Source of the DNA: Peribacillus huizhouensis
GTDB lineage: Bacteria > Bacillota > Bacilli > Bacillales > DSM-1321
Direction: 5' to 3'
Assembly: GCF_014138605.1 (NCBI RefSeq)
Contig: NZ_JACJHX010000011.1
Location: 1-64,000, forward strand
DNA: 64,000 nt
Part shown: positions 37,053 to 47,756 of the stretch, in pieces
Layout of the letters: each line of letters starts with the position of its first letter
How positions within the stretch are numbered: position 1 is the stretch's first letter
Notes under the pieces: model-generated
The model's database searches: none
Told to the model about the DNA's origin: nothing
What the model saw: the letters and a program-made list of their open reading frames with translations, nothing else
Translations under genes and position numbers: made by a program

Positions 37053-37199
37053 TTAGATCGTTCTCTCATAAAAGTAAAGTGAACAGCTGCGGTAGTACCG
37101 GATATCTCCTGAGTAAAAGACGAAAATCACTTTCCAAATTAGTTTTAAAAAATTTTCTGCTTTCAAGCTTAATTGTTTTGTATTATATTTAACCACCAT
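37053..37199 (-). CDS. Possible small ORF, 48 aa, doubtful
   Basis: ATG 37199 follows a strong ribosome site (AGGAGGGGAA), and the frame gives a basic, aromatic 48-residue peptide. It has no recognisable domain. It lies just upstream of the zinc-ribbon remnant and may be part of the same decayed locus. Kept only because of its RBS. Confidence 0.25.
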   Translation of the reverse strand: MVVKYNTKQLSLKAENFLKLIWKVIFVFYSGDIRYYRSCSLYFYERTI

Positions 37200-37262
37200 T
37201 TCCCCTCCTATCCTTTTTAAGAAAATTCTGGTGGGAAGATTCATTAATAAATGGATTCGATG

Positions 37263-37292
37263 AAAAAAGCATGGCAAGATAACCATGCTTTT
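37263..37292 (-). terminator. Terminator of the alpha/beta hydrolase gene
   Basis: Perfect arms AAAAGCATGG (37265-37274) and CCATGCTTTT (37283-37292), running into a T tract on the minus strand 9 nt after the stop codon. Confidence 0.8.
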
Positions 37293-37300
37293 CGTATCAG

Positions 37301-38104
37301 CTATTCTGTTTGTATAAACCGATCAACCACCTCATTAAACCTTTCTGTTTCTTCTATAAATGGACAGTGGCAGCTGTTTTCAAAGATTTCGAGTTGTGAA
37401 CCTGATATTTTTCCCTTCAGATATTCACCAGCTGCTACAGGAATAACCTTTTCTTCTCGACCGAAGCAAAGCAGCGTAGGTATCGTGATACTTGGCAAGA
37501 ACTCGCGGTAATCCACTATTGACTGGTCAAATAGAATTGCACTCGCAATAGATTCAGGCATCTTCGTTACTTCTTCAAGCATCCAGGCTGCCTCATCCGG
37601 TTTCAATTCATCTTTAAACATGGATGTTAGAAATCCTGTCAAAAACTTAGAACGGTTCGTCTGGATTTCCGTCATGAAGGCACTTAATGTCGCAATATCG
37701 AAAGCTCCAATTTCAAAGTCGGGCCATTTAAAGTCTGAAGCAAGCTCATCGACTATGATGGTTGAATGAATATTTTCTGACCCAAACTGCTTTATATAAT
37801 CCCATACGACGAAAGCACCCATCGACCAGCCAACGAGCACAACACCCTTTAAATCCAATTTTTCAATAAATGTATGCAAATCCTTGGCATAAGTCGCTAC
37901 TGTATTTCCATGGTGTACATGAGTAGAACGTCCATGACTTCGAAAGTCTAGTAGAATAGAGCGGTAATTCTCTGCAAAAAACGATTGCTGCTTTTCAAAG
38001 AAGCGACTGCTCATCCAAACACCATGCAGGAAAATCACAGGTCTTCCTGTCCCCTTTTCTTCATAATATAAGTCAATTCCTTGCTCAATCGTTACATAAG
38101 CCAT
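37301..38104 (-). CDS. Alpha/beta-fold hydrolase
   Basis: 267 aa. The oxyanion-hole HG is in VIFLHGVW (about 23-30), the nucleophile elbow is GWSMG (S94), and the late histidine is in NSCHCPF (H245 region). The catalytic acid probably lies in LLCFGREEKVIP. It resembles haloperoxidase/esterase-type enzymes (MhpC/BPHL group); substrate unknown. No signal peptide. ATG 38104 has GGGAGGGG. It stands alone. Confidence 0.82.
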   Translation of the reverse strand: MAYVTIEQGIDLYYEEKGTGRPVIFLHGVWMSSRFFEKQQSFFAENYRSILLDFRSHGRSTHVHHGNTVATYAKDLHTFIEKLDLKGVVLVGWSMGAFVVWDYIKQFGSENIHSTIIVDELASDFKWPDFEIGAFDIATLSAFMTEIQTNRSKFLTGFLTSMFKDELKPDEAAWMLEEVTKMPESIASAILFDQSIVDYREFLPSITIPTLLCFGREEKVIPVAAGEYLKGKISGSQLEIFENSCHCPFIEETERFNEVVDRFIQTE

Positions 38105-38241
38105 CGTACCCCTCCCATTCCTAATAATATTAAACAGTTTTTCTACAGCCCTTCAAAAAATAGATTGAAAAGCTGTATTTTACATATGATAATAAACTCT
38201 ATGTATCGTTATCATTTTTCATGAAAGAAGGATTAAATATT

Positions 38242-39510
38242 TTGAAAAACTTTTTTTCCAATTATAAATCATCGCTGATGTTACTTATAGCAATCATAAT
38301 TGGTGGTTTCGCTGGCATTGTTTTCGGAACAAAGACATCTGTTGTACAACCGTTAGGTGACCTGTTTCTTAATTTAATGTTTATGATGATTGTTCCTCTC
38401 GTATTCTTTAGTATAGCTGCAGCCATCGCCAATATGGGTGGTATGCAGCGTCTTGGTAAGATTATGGGGAGTATTTTCATTGTCTTCCTTGGGACTGCCA
38501 TTATTTCTGCTTTTCTCGCTTTTGCGGGAACAAGTATTATAAACCCATTAGAAGGCACGGATACTTCTGCCATTAGAGGTTTAATGGATCAAGTGGAAAA
38601 ACCAGAAACTTCATTAGAAGATATCTCTGTGCTCGAGCAACTTGTGAATACCTTTACCGTTTCCGATTTTTCTTTATTATTATCACGAAGTAATATGCTT
38701 CAACTTATAGTTTTCTCTGTTCTTTTCGGCCTGGCTACAGCATTGGCCGGTGAAGTGGCCAAGCCAGTAGCTGCATTTCTAACAGGCGGAACAGCAGTTA
38801 TGATGAAAATGGTCAAGATTGTCATGTATTATGCTCCCATTGGGCTTGGTGCCTATTTTGCGGCGGTGATCGGTCAACTCGGACCACAGATACTTGAAGG
38901 ATATGCCAGAGGATTTATTCTTTATCTCGTATTAACTCTCGTATACTATTTTGGATTCTTCACGTTATACGCTTATCTTGCAGGGCGCAGTGAAGGTGTT
39001 AAGATTTTCTGGAAAAATGCATTTACGCCATCGATTACGGCCATCGCTACTTGTTCAAGTGCTGCCAGCATTCCTGCAAATCTTGAATCTACTCGTAAGA
39101 TGGGAGTACCAAAGGATATTGCTGAAACGGTAATTCCGCTTGGTGCAAACATGCATAAGGACGGCTCTGTTTTTGGCGGTGTATTGAAAATTGTCTTCTT
39201 GTTTACTTTGTTTGGCAAAGACATGACAAGCCCGTCTAACATCTTAAGTATTATTGCAGTCTCTTTCTTAGTCGGAGCGGTAATGGGGGCCATCCCTGGA
39301 GGTGGCTTGATTGGGGAAATGTTGATTCTTAGCATTTTTGACTTCCCACCAAGTGTTCTGCCAATTATCGCCGTAATTAGTACGATTATTGATGCTCCTG
39401 CAACCCTTTTGAACTCAACAGGCAACACAGTATGTGCCATGATGGTCACACGACTTGTTGAAGGGAAGAATTGGTTGAAGAAGTCTTTTTCACCAAGTGA
39501 AACCGTATAA
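38242..39510 (+). CDS. Dicarboxylate/amino acid:cation symporter (DAACS family)
   Basis: 422-aa transporter of the GltP/DctA/GltPh fold, with eight membrane segments and two re-entrant hairpins. Motifs are SITAIATCSSAASIPANLES (serine-rich HP1 region, 268-287), IPLGANMHKDGSVFGG (the TM7 region) and IDAPATLLNSTGNTVCAMMV near the end. Substrates are glutamate, aspartate or C4-dicarboxylates. TTG 38242 is chosen because GAAGGA precedes it at good spacing; the upstream ATG 38221 has no ribosome site. Confidence 0.88.
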   Translation: MKNFFSNYKSSLMLLIAIIIGGFAGIVFGTKTSVVQPLGDLFLNLMFMMIVPLVFFSIAAAIANMGGMQRLGKIMGSIFIVFLGTAIISAFLAFAGTSIINPLEGTDTSAIRGLMDQVEKPETSLEDISVLEQLVNTFTVSDFSLLLSRSNMLQLIVFSVLFGLATALAGEVAKPVAAFLTGGTAVMMKMVKIVMYYAPIGLGAYFAAVIGQLGPQILEGYARGFILYLVLTLVYYFGFFTLYAYLAGRSEGVKIFWKNAFTPSITAIATCSSAASIPANLESTRKMGVPKDIAETVIPLGANMHKDGSVFGGVLKIVFLFTLFGKDMTSPSNILSIIAVSFLVGAVMGAIPGGGLIGEMLILSIFDFPPSVLPIIAVISTIIDAPATLLNSTGNTVCAMMVTRLVEGKNWLKKSFSPSETV

Positions 39511-39517
39511 TGTTATG

Positions 39518-39552
39518 AAAAGAGGATGTCCCAAGTAAGGTCATCCTCTTTT
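39518..39552 (+). terminator. Terminator of the symporter gene
   Basis: Perfect AAAAGAGGATG/CATCCTCTTTT arms with a 13-nt loop, 7 nt after the stop codon. The loop start TCCCA recalls the outer end of family C elements. Confidence 0.85.
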
Positions 39553-39579
39553 CTTCTTAATAAATTTTGTATGAAGAAC

Positions 39580-39715
39580 ATGGGTCCGGGGCTTCGCAAC
39601 TTACTAACCTAGCCAATCTACATGGCAGAAAAACGTACTTTCATTTCAAAATCCTGCTCCAAACCGCCACCATTGTGATTAGGAGCGTGTAGCGTGCTTC
39701 ATGATATAACCTTCA
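39580..39715. repeat. Interspersed repeat family B, copy 2 (inverted)
   Basis: The reverse complement contains CTACACGCTCCTAATCACAATGGTGGCGG (quoted here as CCTAATCACAATGGTGG) and ends AGTAAGTTGCGAAGCCCC, matching 20824-20980. The rest of 39716-39887 shows nothing clear. Confidence 0.7.
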
Positions 39716-39887
39716 TAATAAATAGTAGCGATTTAACGCCATATTAGTTTTGTATGTGTTCCATGTGAAACGAAGATGTTCCAAAAGAAAGAGCCTGGCC
39801 TTTTACTCTAAACAACATTTATTGTGTTATCTACTCATATTATTAATAATATATTGTAGGAATCTGATTGGTCATCACCAATTGTGA

Positions 39888-41072
39888 TCACTTCAGCTTT
39901 CTAATGAAAACAACCTTCAAATAATTTCCTTCTTTAAATTCCTTAATTGTTTTAAAATCATCCGGCAACGAGAATTGCTCTTCTATTTTATATGTAGATC
40001 CACTTTCTTTAAATGCTGCATCAATGTAGCCTTTAAATTTTTTCATATCAAAGGAGCTGCTGTTCGTTGAAGCGACAATGATTCCATCATCCTCTGTGAT
40101 GGCAATCGTGTCCTTTAGCAAATTTTTATAATCCTTGGCTGCACTAAAGGTAAATTTCTTTGATTTAGCAAAGCTTGGTGGGTCGAGAATCACCAAATCA
40201 AACATTAACTTCTTCTTGATTGCATATTTAAAATAATGGAACACATCCATTACAACAATATTCTGTTCTTTAGGGTCAATACCATTTATACTAAATTGCT
40301 CGCTCGTTTTCGGAAGGCTGCGATTGGCAAGGTCAACACTTGTTGTTTTAATCGCTCCACCCAATGCTGCAAAAACAGAAAAAGCTCCTGTATAAGAAAA
40401 CATATTCAGCACCGTTTTTCCTTTTGAATATGTATCACGAATAGTCTTTCTGACTTCTCGTTGATCAAGGAATACTCCAACCATCGCTCCATCATTTAAA
40501 TACACAGCAAAATTCACACCATTTTCCTTAACAATTAGCGGAAATTCCGGTGGTTCTCCCATGACGAAATCATCTTCATCCATATACTGTCCCTTCGTAT
40601 CAAAGCGTTTCTTTTGATACACTGATTTAACCACAACACTATTAATCAATGCCTTTAGCACAAACTCTTTAAATGCATAAATTCCCGCACTATACCAGTT
40701 GAGGACGAAATGACCATCATAATAGTCAATGATTATGCCACCAATGCCATCGCCTTCTCCATTAAAAACTCTAAAAGCAGTCGTATCGGGATCTTCAAAG
40801 AAAGATTTTCTTAATGCAATCGCCTTTTGCAGCTTTTTATCAAAAAAGGACTGATTTACTTCTTCCGATTCGCTATTAGTAAGAATCCAGCCAATTCCTT
40901 TGTTTTGAATACCATAATACCCTTTACCTAAGAATTTCCCTTTCTCATCCGTTACTCTGATGATCTTTCCCTCTTCTTTCAGGTCTTGACTATTTATTAC
41001 AGCATCTTTTTCAATTAACGGATAACCTTTAACCAACTTATTGATGAAATTGTTTTTTATTTTTATATTCAT
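39888..41072 (-). CDS. rlmI: Class I rRNA methyltransferase (RlmI/YwbD-like)
   Basis: 394 aa. An N-terminal PUA-type domain (about 5-75) precedes an RlmI-like middle domain and a Rossmann methyltransferase. Landmarks are DGAMVGVFLDQREVR, VLNMFSYTGAFSVFAALGG (motif I), the acidic SVDLANRSL and the catalytic LVILDPPSFAKSK. RlmI makes m5C1962 in 23S rRNA; the Bacillus orthologue is YwbD. ATG 41072 has AAAGGATG; the ATG 9 nt upstream lies inside that site. Confidence 0.85.
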   Translation of the reverse strand: MNIKIKNNFINKLVKGYPLIEKDAVINSQDLKEEGKIIRVTDEKGKFLGKGYYGIQNKGIGWILTNSESEEVNQSFFDKKLQKAIALRKSFFEDPDTTAFRVFNGEGDGIGGIIIDYYDGHFVLNWYSAGIYAFKEFVLKALINSVVVKSVYQKKRFDTKGQYMDEDDFVMGEPPEFPLIVKENGVNFAVYLNDGAMVGVFLDQREVRKTIRDTYSKGKTVLNMFSYTGAFSVFAALGGAIKTTSVDLANRSLPKTSEQFSINGIDPKEQNIVVMDVFHYFKYAIKKKLMFDLVILDPPSFAKSKKFTFSAAKDYKNLLKDTIAITEDDGIIVASTNSSSFDMKKFKGYIDAAFKESGSTYKIEEQFSLPDDFKTIKEFKEGNYLKVVFIRKLK

Positions 41073-41312
41073 TTGAAACATCCTTTAAAATAGTTTTCAC
41101 GCTTATTTCTATCATCTCATGCTTTGTAGGAAAAATGCAAAGGGGGCCATGTGTTTACAACCACGACTTATTAGAATGCAACAATGTGGAGATTAAAATT
41201 GGCCTTCTTAGTCCTTTGAAAAAAGGGCAGAGTGAGGCGTTTTTATCAATTATTCAATAGGTCATTTCATTCTTTCATCTCAAAAAGACATGATTATTAT
41301 CTATTATTCAGA

Positions 41313-41341
41313 TTGTTAAGGTTAACCGTAAGAGATAAAAT
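41313..41341 (+). promoter_or_regulatory. gdhA promoter
   Basis: TTGTTA (41313-41318), 17 bp, TAAAAT (41336-41341), 41 nt ahead of the start codon. The spacer contains the palindrome GGTTAACC. The upstream spacer from 41082 shows no other feature. Confidence 0.6.
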
Positions 41342-41376
41342 GTATTCAAAGCAAAAGCAAACTATTTAAGGAGTGA

Positions 41377-42762
<1,386 letters not shown>

Positions 42763-42781
42763 TTCGAATCCATTATGTTAC

Positions 42782-42823
42782 AAAAAGGGTGTCCCATTAG
42801 AAAATGGTGACACCCTCTTTCTT
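42782..42823 (+). terminator. Terminator of gdhA
   Basis: AGGGTGTC-CATT and AATG-GACACCCT arms followed by CTTTCTTT. The arms equal the outer ends (GGGTGTCCCA/GACACCC) of family C elements without the inner part. The following stretch to 43060 shows no gene. Confidence 0.8.
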
Positions 42824-43060
42824 TATTTAAAGCGCAACTTGTTTAAAAAATTCCATGTAAAACCTATCTTTAACCATCTATTTTTTCTGTTATAAATAAC
42901 AAAACTAGATTGATAACAATAAAAGAAGCGCATCGATTCATTTATTCATGTCGAAATAAAATTGAGATCAATAATATTTCCTTGTTTGCTATTTTATCAG
43001 CCAATCTCCTCATATTTCAGCCGTTTCAATAAATAACGGAAATTCCCCTTCTTTTATAGT

Positions 43061-45295
43061 TCACATCGTATTTATTTTCACGGTCACTTTAAATAAATCT
43101 CCATCAATTTCAAGATTCAAATCTCCGCCATGCATATCCATAATGGACTTGGCAATGGCAAGCCCTAGACCTGATCCCTCTGTATGACGCGACGTATCTC
43201 CTCGTTTAAATCGGTCAAACATTTCATCGACACTGTCACCAAGCTCATACTTTGTCACATTTTTAAACGTAATTACGGCTTGACTGTTCATTTTTTCAAC
43301 CGATATATAGACTCTTGTTTGTTCCATCGAATACTTCAGAATATTGCCGATCAGATTATCAAATACCCGCCATATCTTTTGCCCATCAACAACGGCATAG
43401 ACGGGATAATCTGGGCAATTGACACGGAATTGCAACGTTGAATTTTGGATGTTCTCGTCATACTCAGCAAGCGTTTGCTGTAGAAGCTGGACAATATCTG
43501 CCTGTTCCTTGACAAGATTAATACTCCCACTTGCCATTTTTGAAGCTTCAAAAAGATCTTCAATCAATCCTTGCAATCTCTTGGATTTGCGATTGACGAT
43601 TTCAATATAAGCATTCCGATCTTCATCTGCTAGATTTGGATTCTTCAACAACTCAGAATAAGTGATGATTGACGTAAGCGGTGTACGTAAATCATGACTA
43701 ACATTTGTAATTAACTCTGTCTTTAATCGTTCACTTTTAGCCTGTTCAGACTTCGAAGATTTAACACCTTGTTTCATACTATTAATATCTCGAGCTAATC
43801 CAGCTAACACCGATTTCCCCTTCATCTCTATATCAACGTTCATATTTCCATTTACAAGCTCATTCGTATGCTTAATGATCCTATTAAAATAACCGGTGCG
43901 ATTGAATATATACAATACGGTCGGCAGCCCAATAAATAGTAACCCTAGGACATAACCGAAAATAAGTGTAGGTTCCCAAATTACAGCAGAAAAGGCGAAA
44001 CCACAAGTGTAAATAATAAATAGTATAATCGTGATCCGAACACCAACACTTGTATATAGAAACGACTGCTGCAGTGATTGAAACAAACGGGATAGAACGG
44101 ATCGCTCCCATTCAACTTTTAGATGACCACTGCCCTTTTTATAAACATGGATTAATTCGACTGCTTGGAACGTGATTAACATCATTATCATTATCGTAAG
44201 GAAAAAAAGTCCAAGTACATCTATTACCCAATCTACCGGATTACCATCCCCATAATTACCCAGGCCGCCATAGCTGCCAGGTTCCAGATTAGTAGCCAAA
44301 GTCGGTACAGCTATTGTCAGCATAATTCCGAAAATAACCATCCTGAGATCGATTGGAATCCGCTCATAATGGGTAATCCACTTAACTTCAACCATCCGCT
44401 GAAAAGGTCTTATTTTTTGATAAAAATACAAGCATAAAAAAATAGCCAAAACGGTAAGTCCAAGAATTGAATAAAAGTAAACTTTATCAATTTGATAATT
44501 TTTGTAATCTAGTATCACTGGATTGTTTTCTGGAGCAGATTTTGAAACGCCTATTTTTCCTTCAAATCGATTATTTGTTCTGTTTATTGTAATGCCTTCT
44601 AATTCCGAATTATAACTTCCTAGCTTTAGATAGCCATATTTACCGGACGGAAATGTCCGTACATACCACATACTTTTATTTGTAAAAATAGTATCAAGAT
44701 GGTCACCTTCATCCATATTCACATTGGTGAACACTTTACCCGTTGATGTGTCTTTCAGATAATACTTAAACACATCCTTATATTCATTCAATTCATTATG
44801 ATAGTTATCCTGAAGTTCTTGAAAGGAACGATCGATCTGCTGCTCTTTTTCCTTCCGGATCTTGGCTTCTACATACTCATCACTATTAAAGTTTTTCGTG
44901 ATGTCTGCTATTTTTCTATCACGTTCTTTCGTATAGGCTTCAGCTGATTCCTTATTTCCAGCTAGATTCGCGTCCGAAATGCGACTCTCGTATTGATCTT
45001 TTATATTTTGAATCTGTTCAGATAATCCGCCATATCGATAACGGTGTTCTTCAATTTCCTCAGGTGTAACAACCAGTTTTTTTTTCACATCTTCTGCTGT
45101 TACGCCATTTAATTCAAGCAAATTAATAGTATCCACAAACTGACTGAAATGATTTTCAAAGAAGTCTGTTTCATAGTAATCCTTGTTTATATATTGGCTG
45201 CTATGATCGCCAATAAAAAAGACCCCTTTTAAACCACACGTAAATAAAACCAACCAAATTATTAATAGATAATTACTTTTCCATTTTATACCCAA
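43061..45295 (-). CDS. Large sensor histidine kinase with six membrane segments
   Basis: 744 aa. A first membrane segment (6-26) is followed by a ~245-residue outer domain, partly coiled-coil (about 85-175). Five more membrane segments follow (273-291, 317-336, 357-379, 419-440, 445-463), then a HAMP-like linker (about 470-515), HisKA with SHDLRTPLT (H534) and HATPase with FDNLIGNILKYS and GSGLGLAIAK. It is translationally coupled (23-nt overlap) to its OmpR-type regulator. The signal is unknown; VanS-like kinases sense envelope stress. Confidence 0.88.
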   Translation of the reverse strand: MGIKWKSNYLLIIWLVLFTCGLKGVFFIGDHSSQYINKDYYETDFFENHFSQFVDTINLLELNGVTAEDVKKKLVVTPEEIEEHRYRYGGLSEQIQNIKDQYESRISDANLAGNKESAEAYTKERDRKIADITKNFNSDEYVEAKIRKEKEQQIDRSFQELQDNYHNELNEYKDVFKYYLKDTSTGKVFTNVNMDEGDHLDTIFTNKSMWYVRTFPSGKYGYLKLGSYNSELEGITINRTNNRFEGKIGVSKSAPENNPVILDYKNYQIDKVYFYSILGLTVLAIFLCLYFYQKIRPFQRMVEVKWITHYERIPIDLRMVIFGIMLTIAVPTLATNLEPGSYGGLGNYGDGNPVDWVIDVLGLFFLTIMIMMLITFQAVELIHVYKKGSGHLKVEWERSVLSRLFQSLQQSFLYTSVGVRITIILFIIYTCGFAFSAVIWEPTLIFGYVLGLLFIGLPTVLYIFNRTGYFNRIIKHTNELVNGNMNVDIEMKGKSVLAGLARDINSMKQGVKSSKSEQAKSERLKTELITNVSHDLRTPLTSIITYSELLKNPNLADEDRNAYIEIVNRKSKRLQGLIEDLFEASKMASGSINLVKEQADIVQLLQQTLAEYDENIQNSTLQFRVNCPDYPVYAVVDGQKIWRVFDNLIGNILKYSMEQTRVYISVEKMNSQAVITFKNVTKYELGDSVDEMFDRFKRGDTSRHTEGSGLGLAIAKSIMDMHGGDLNLEIDGDLFKVTVKINTM

Positions 45296-45968
45296 TTCCC
45301 CATACCACCTTTAAATACCTTGGATTTTTCGGATCAATTTCAATTTTTTCACGGATTTTCCGAATATGTACGGCAACTGTATTTTCCGCATTATAGCTCG
45401 GTTCTTTCCAAACACGTTCATAAATGTCTTGAATCGAGAAAACTCGGCCGGGGTGATTCATAAGTAGTTCAACAATTCTGTATTCAATCGGAGTTAACTT
45501 TACTGCCTCTCCATTGACCTCAACAATCTTCGCTTCCGGGTCCAGAGTCAGTCCGTTCAAATTGAGGATCTTATTGCTATCTTCATACGTCCCAAGTGTC
45601 ACATACCTACGAAGCTGTGAATTAACGCGAGCTATTAACTCAAGCGGATTAAAAGGCTTTGTCACATAATCGTCTGCACCAACCTGAAGCCCCAATACTT
45701 TATCGGTGTCTTCACTTTTTGCACTTAAAATAATAATCGGGATATTCTTTTGTTCACGAATTTTGAAAGTCGCGGCAATCCCATCCATTCTAGGCATCAT
45801 CACATCTAGGATAATAAGATGAATCGGATGCTCATCCAACTTTTCTATGGCCTCAATACCATCACAAGCTTGAACGACTGTAATGCCCTCATATTTCAAA
45901 TATATTTCGATCGCATCGCGAATTTCTTTTTCATCATCTACTACCAATACAGAAAAGGGTTTTGTCAT
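45273..45968 (-). CDS. OmpR/PhoB-family response regulator
   Basis: 231 aa. The receiver has DD at 11-12, D55 in LIILDVMMPRMDG, and K in DYVTKPFNP. The winged-helix output domain carries LTPIEYRIVELLMNHPGRVF and NTVAVHIRKIREKIE. It pairs with the downstream kinase. ATG 45968 follows AAAGGAGTG; a GTG 9 nt upstream abuts the site. Direct TTAAG repeats upstream suggest autoregulation. Confidence 0.92.
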   Translation of the reverse strand: MTKPFSVLVVDDEKEIRDAIEIYLKYEGITVVQACDGIEAIEKLDEHPIHLIILDVMMPRMDGIAATFKIREQKNIPIIILSAKSEDTDKVLGLQVGADDYVTKPFNPLELIARVNSQLRRYVTLGTYEDSNKILNLNGLTLDPEAKIVEVNGEAVKLTPIEYRIVELLMNHPGRVFSIQDIYERVWKEPSYNAENTVAVHIRKIREKIEIDPKNPRYLKVVWGIGYKMEK

Positions 45969-46020
45969 TTTTTTCACACTCCTTTCTTTACTATATCAGA
46001 GTTAGTTTGAATTAATTTAC

Positions 46021-46076
46021 ATTCTAAGGGGTAAATCTTAACATTTACTTACTAGAATTCTTAAGAATTTCTTAAG
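46021..46076 (-). promoter_or_regulatory. Candidate OmpR-type box and promoter of the two-component operon
   Basis: TTAAG occurs at 46061-46065 and 46072-46076, an exact 11-bp period as bound by OmpR-family dimers. A minus-strand -10 TAGAAT (46021-46026) lies about 35 bp downstream with no good -35. Binding by the adjacent regulator is inferred. Confidence 0.45.
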
Positions 46077-46149
46077 GTTTTCAGTAACAGCTATCTAGGG
46101 TACAATTTAAGGTAACTTGGTTCATGCAAAACCTATATGGCGTTAAAAC

Positions 46150-46192
46150 GCCACCATCTACCATGAAGGATCAATCGTGTAGAACGAAGTGT
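46150..46192. repeat. Interspersed repeat family B, copy 3 (partial)
   Basis: GCCACCATCTACCATGAAGG, ATCAATCGTGTAG match the left end of copy 1. The match stops just before GGGGGAT, the ribosome site of the amylase gene, so this repeat forms the amylase leader. Confidence 0.6.
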
Positions 46193-46209
46193 CGAGACGG
46201 GGGATAATA

Positions 46210-47673
46210 ATGAATCGGAATCATACAATGATGCAGTTTTTTGAATGGCATGTTGAGGCAGACGGTACACATTGGAAACGGCTAACTGAAGCCGCTCCAA
46301 AATTGAAGGAATGTGGCATAGACTGTATATGGATTCCTCCAATTACAAAAGGACAATCTGTTAAAGATAACGGTTATGGAGTATACGATGTTTACGACCT
46401 TGGCGAATTTAACCAAAGAGGAACGGTACGAACTAAATATGGCACGAAAGATGAATTGCACGAGGCAATCGCTACCTGCCATGATCACAAAATCAGTGTC
46501 TATGTCGATCTGGTCATGAATCATAAAGCAGGAGCAGATGAAACGGAAGTATTCGAGGTAATTGAAGTCGACCCATTCAATCGAAAAGATGAGATTTCCG
46601 AGCCATTTGAAATTGAAGGCTTTACAAAATTCACTTTTCCGAATCGTGGCGGTCAATACTCTACCTTCACTTGGAGCTATGAACATTTTAATGGTACCGA
46701 TTACGATGCCAGAACTGGCAAGAGAGGCATCTACCGCATTTTACATAAAAAATGGAATGACAAAGTAGCTGATGAATTTGGAAACTACGATTATTTAATG
46801 TTTGCGAATATTGATTATGAGCACCCCGATGTTGTCCAAGAGATGATCTCATGGGGAAAATGGCTGATCGATTCTGTTGGATGTGATGGGTTTAGATTAG
46901 ATGCCATTAAACATATTAACTACGACTTTATTCGCGACTTTTCGAATACCATGCTTGAACATACTAAGGAAAATTTTTATTTTGTCGGGGAGTTCTGGAA
47001 TCCTGATTTGGAAGCTTGCCGCTCCTATCTTGACCATACCGAATACAAGATTGATCTCTTTGATGTGGCTCTTCATTATAAACTTTGCGAAGCTTCCAAA
47101 GCTCGGGGCAAATATAATCTCCAAACGATATTTGACGATACTCTCGTCCAATCCCATCCAATGAATGTCGTAACTTTTGTTGATAATCATGATTCACAAC
47201 CTAACGAATCATTAGAATCATGGGTAGAAGATTGGTTCAAACAAGCTGCCTATGCAATGATTTTGCTTCGAAAAGATGGCTATCCTTGCGTTTTTTATGG
47301 CGATTATTATGGAATTGGGGGGCCTGAGCCCATCCCAGGAAAACAAGCAGACATCGATCCTCTTCTCTTTGCCCGTTATCATAAAGCATATGGCGATCAA
47401 GAAGATTACTTCGATCATAAGAATGTCATTGGCTGGGTTCGCCGTGGCGTTCGAGAAATTGAACATTCTGGCTGTGCTGTTATTGTTTCTAATGGTGATA
47501 GTGGTAAAAAAAGAATGTTCGTTGGTGAAGACCGTGCTGGTGAAGAATGGGTGGATCTGACAAATAATCGGCAGGATAGGATCACGATTGCAGATGACGG
47601 CTTTGCTGAATTCCCTGTTACTGGCGGAAGTGTCTCGGTTTGGGCGTTGGCTGAAGTGAGCAAAAAGGAGTAG
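46210..47673 (+). CDS. Cytoplasmic alpha-amylase (GH13)
   Basis: 487 aa, no signal peptide. Residues match the GH13 catalytic triad: D231 in GFRLDAIKH, E261 in FVGEFW and D328 in FVDNHD. The conserved region I VDLVMNH is at 99-105. The opening NHTMMQFFEWH and the total length fit the AmyS/GH13_5 amylase type without its leader. It would act on imported maltodextrins or stored glucan. ATG 46210 follows GGGGGATAAT. No signal peptide, unlike secreted Bacillus amylases. Confidence 0.92.
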   Translation: MNRNHTMMQFFEWHVEADGTHWKRLTEAAPKLKECGIDCIWIPPITKGQSVKDNGYGVYDVYDLGEFNQRGTVRTKYGTKDELHEAIATCHDHKISVYVDLVMNHKAGADETEVFEVIEVDPFNRKDEISEPFEIEGFTKFTFPNRGGQYSTFTWSYEHFNGTDYDARTGKRGIYRILHKKWNDKVADEFGNYDYLMFANIDYEHPDVVQEMISWGKWLIDSVGCDGFRLDAIKHINYDFIRDFSNTMLEHTKENFYFVGEFWNPDLEACRSYLDHTEYKIDLFDVALHYKLCEASKARGKYNLQTIFDDTLVQSHPMNVVTFVDNHDSQPNESLESWVEDWFKQAAYAMILLRKDGYPCVFYGDYYGIGGPEPIPGKQADIDPLLFARYHKAYGDQEDYFDHKNVIGWVRRGVREIEHSGCAVIVSNGDSGKKRMFVGEDRAGEEWVDLTNNRQDRITIADDGFAEFPVTGGSVSVWALAEVSKKE

Positions 47674-47710
47674 AACTGATACTCTACAGTCATTTTGGGT
47701 ATGAGTAAAA

Positions 47711-47745
47711 GGGGTCTTGTAAGGGTCAGACCCTTACGAGACCCC
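47711..47745. terminator. Near-perfect palindrome (family C copy 10), bidirectional terminator
   Basis: 17-base arms (47711-47727 and 47729-47745) around a single A differ from perfect symmetry by one G-T pair. They include GGGTCAGACCC. It lies between the convergent amylase and the gene ending at 47757. Confidence 0.75.
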
Positions 47746-47756
47746 CTTCTTTCTCT

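Noticed and set aside
46133..47693. Several long frames antisense to or out of frame with the amylase, kinase and topB genes
   Set aside because: They are shadows of conserved coding genes with no ribosome sites or domain matches.
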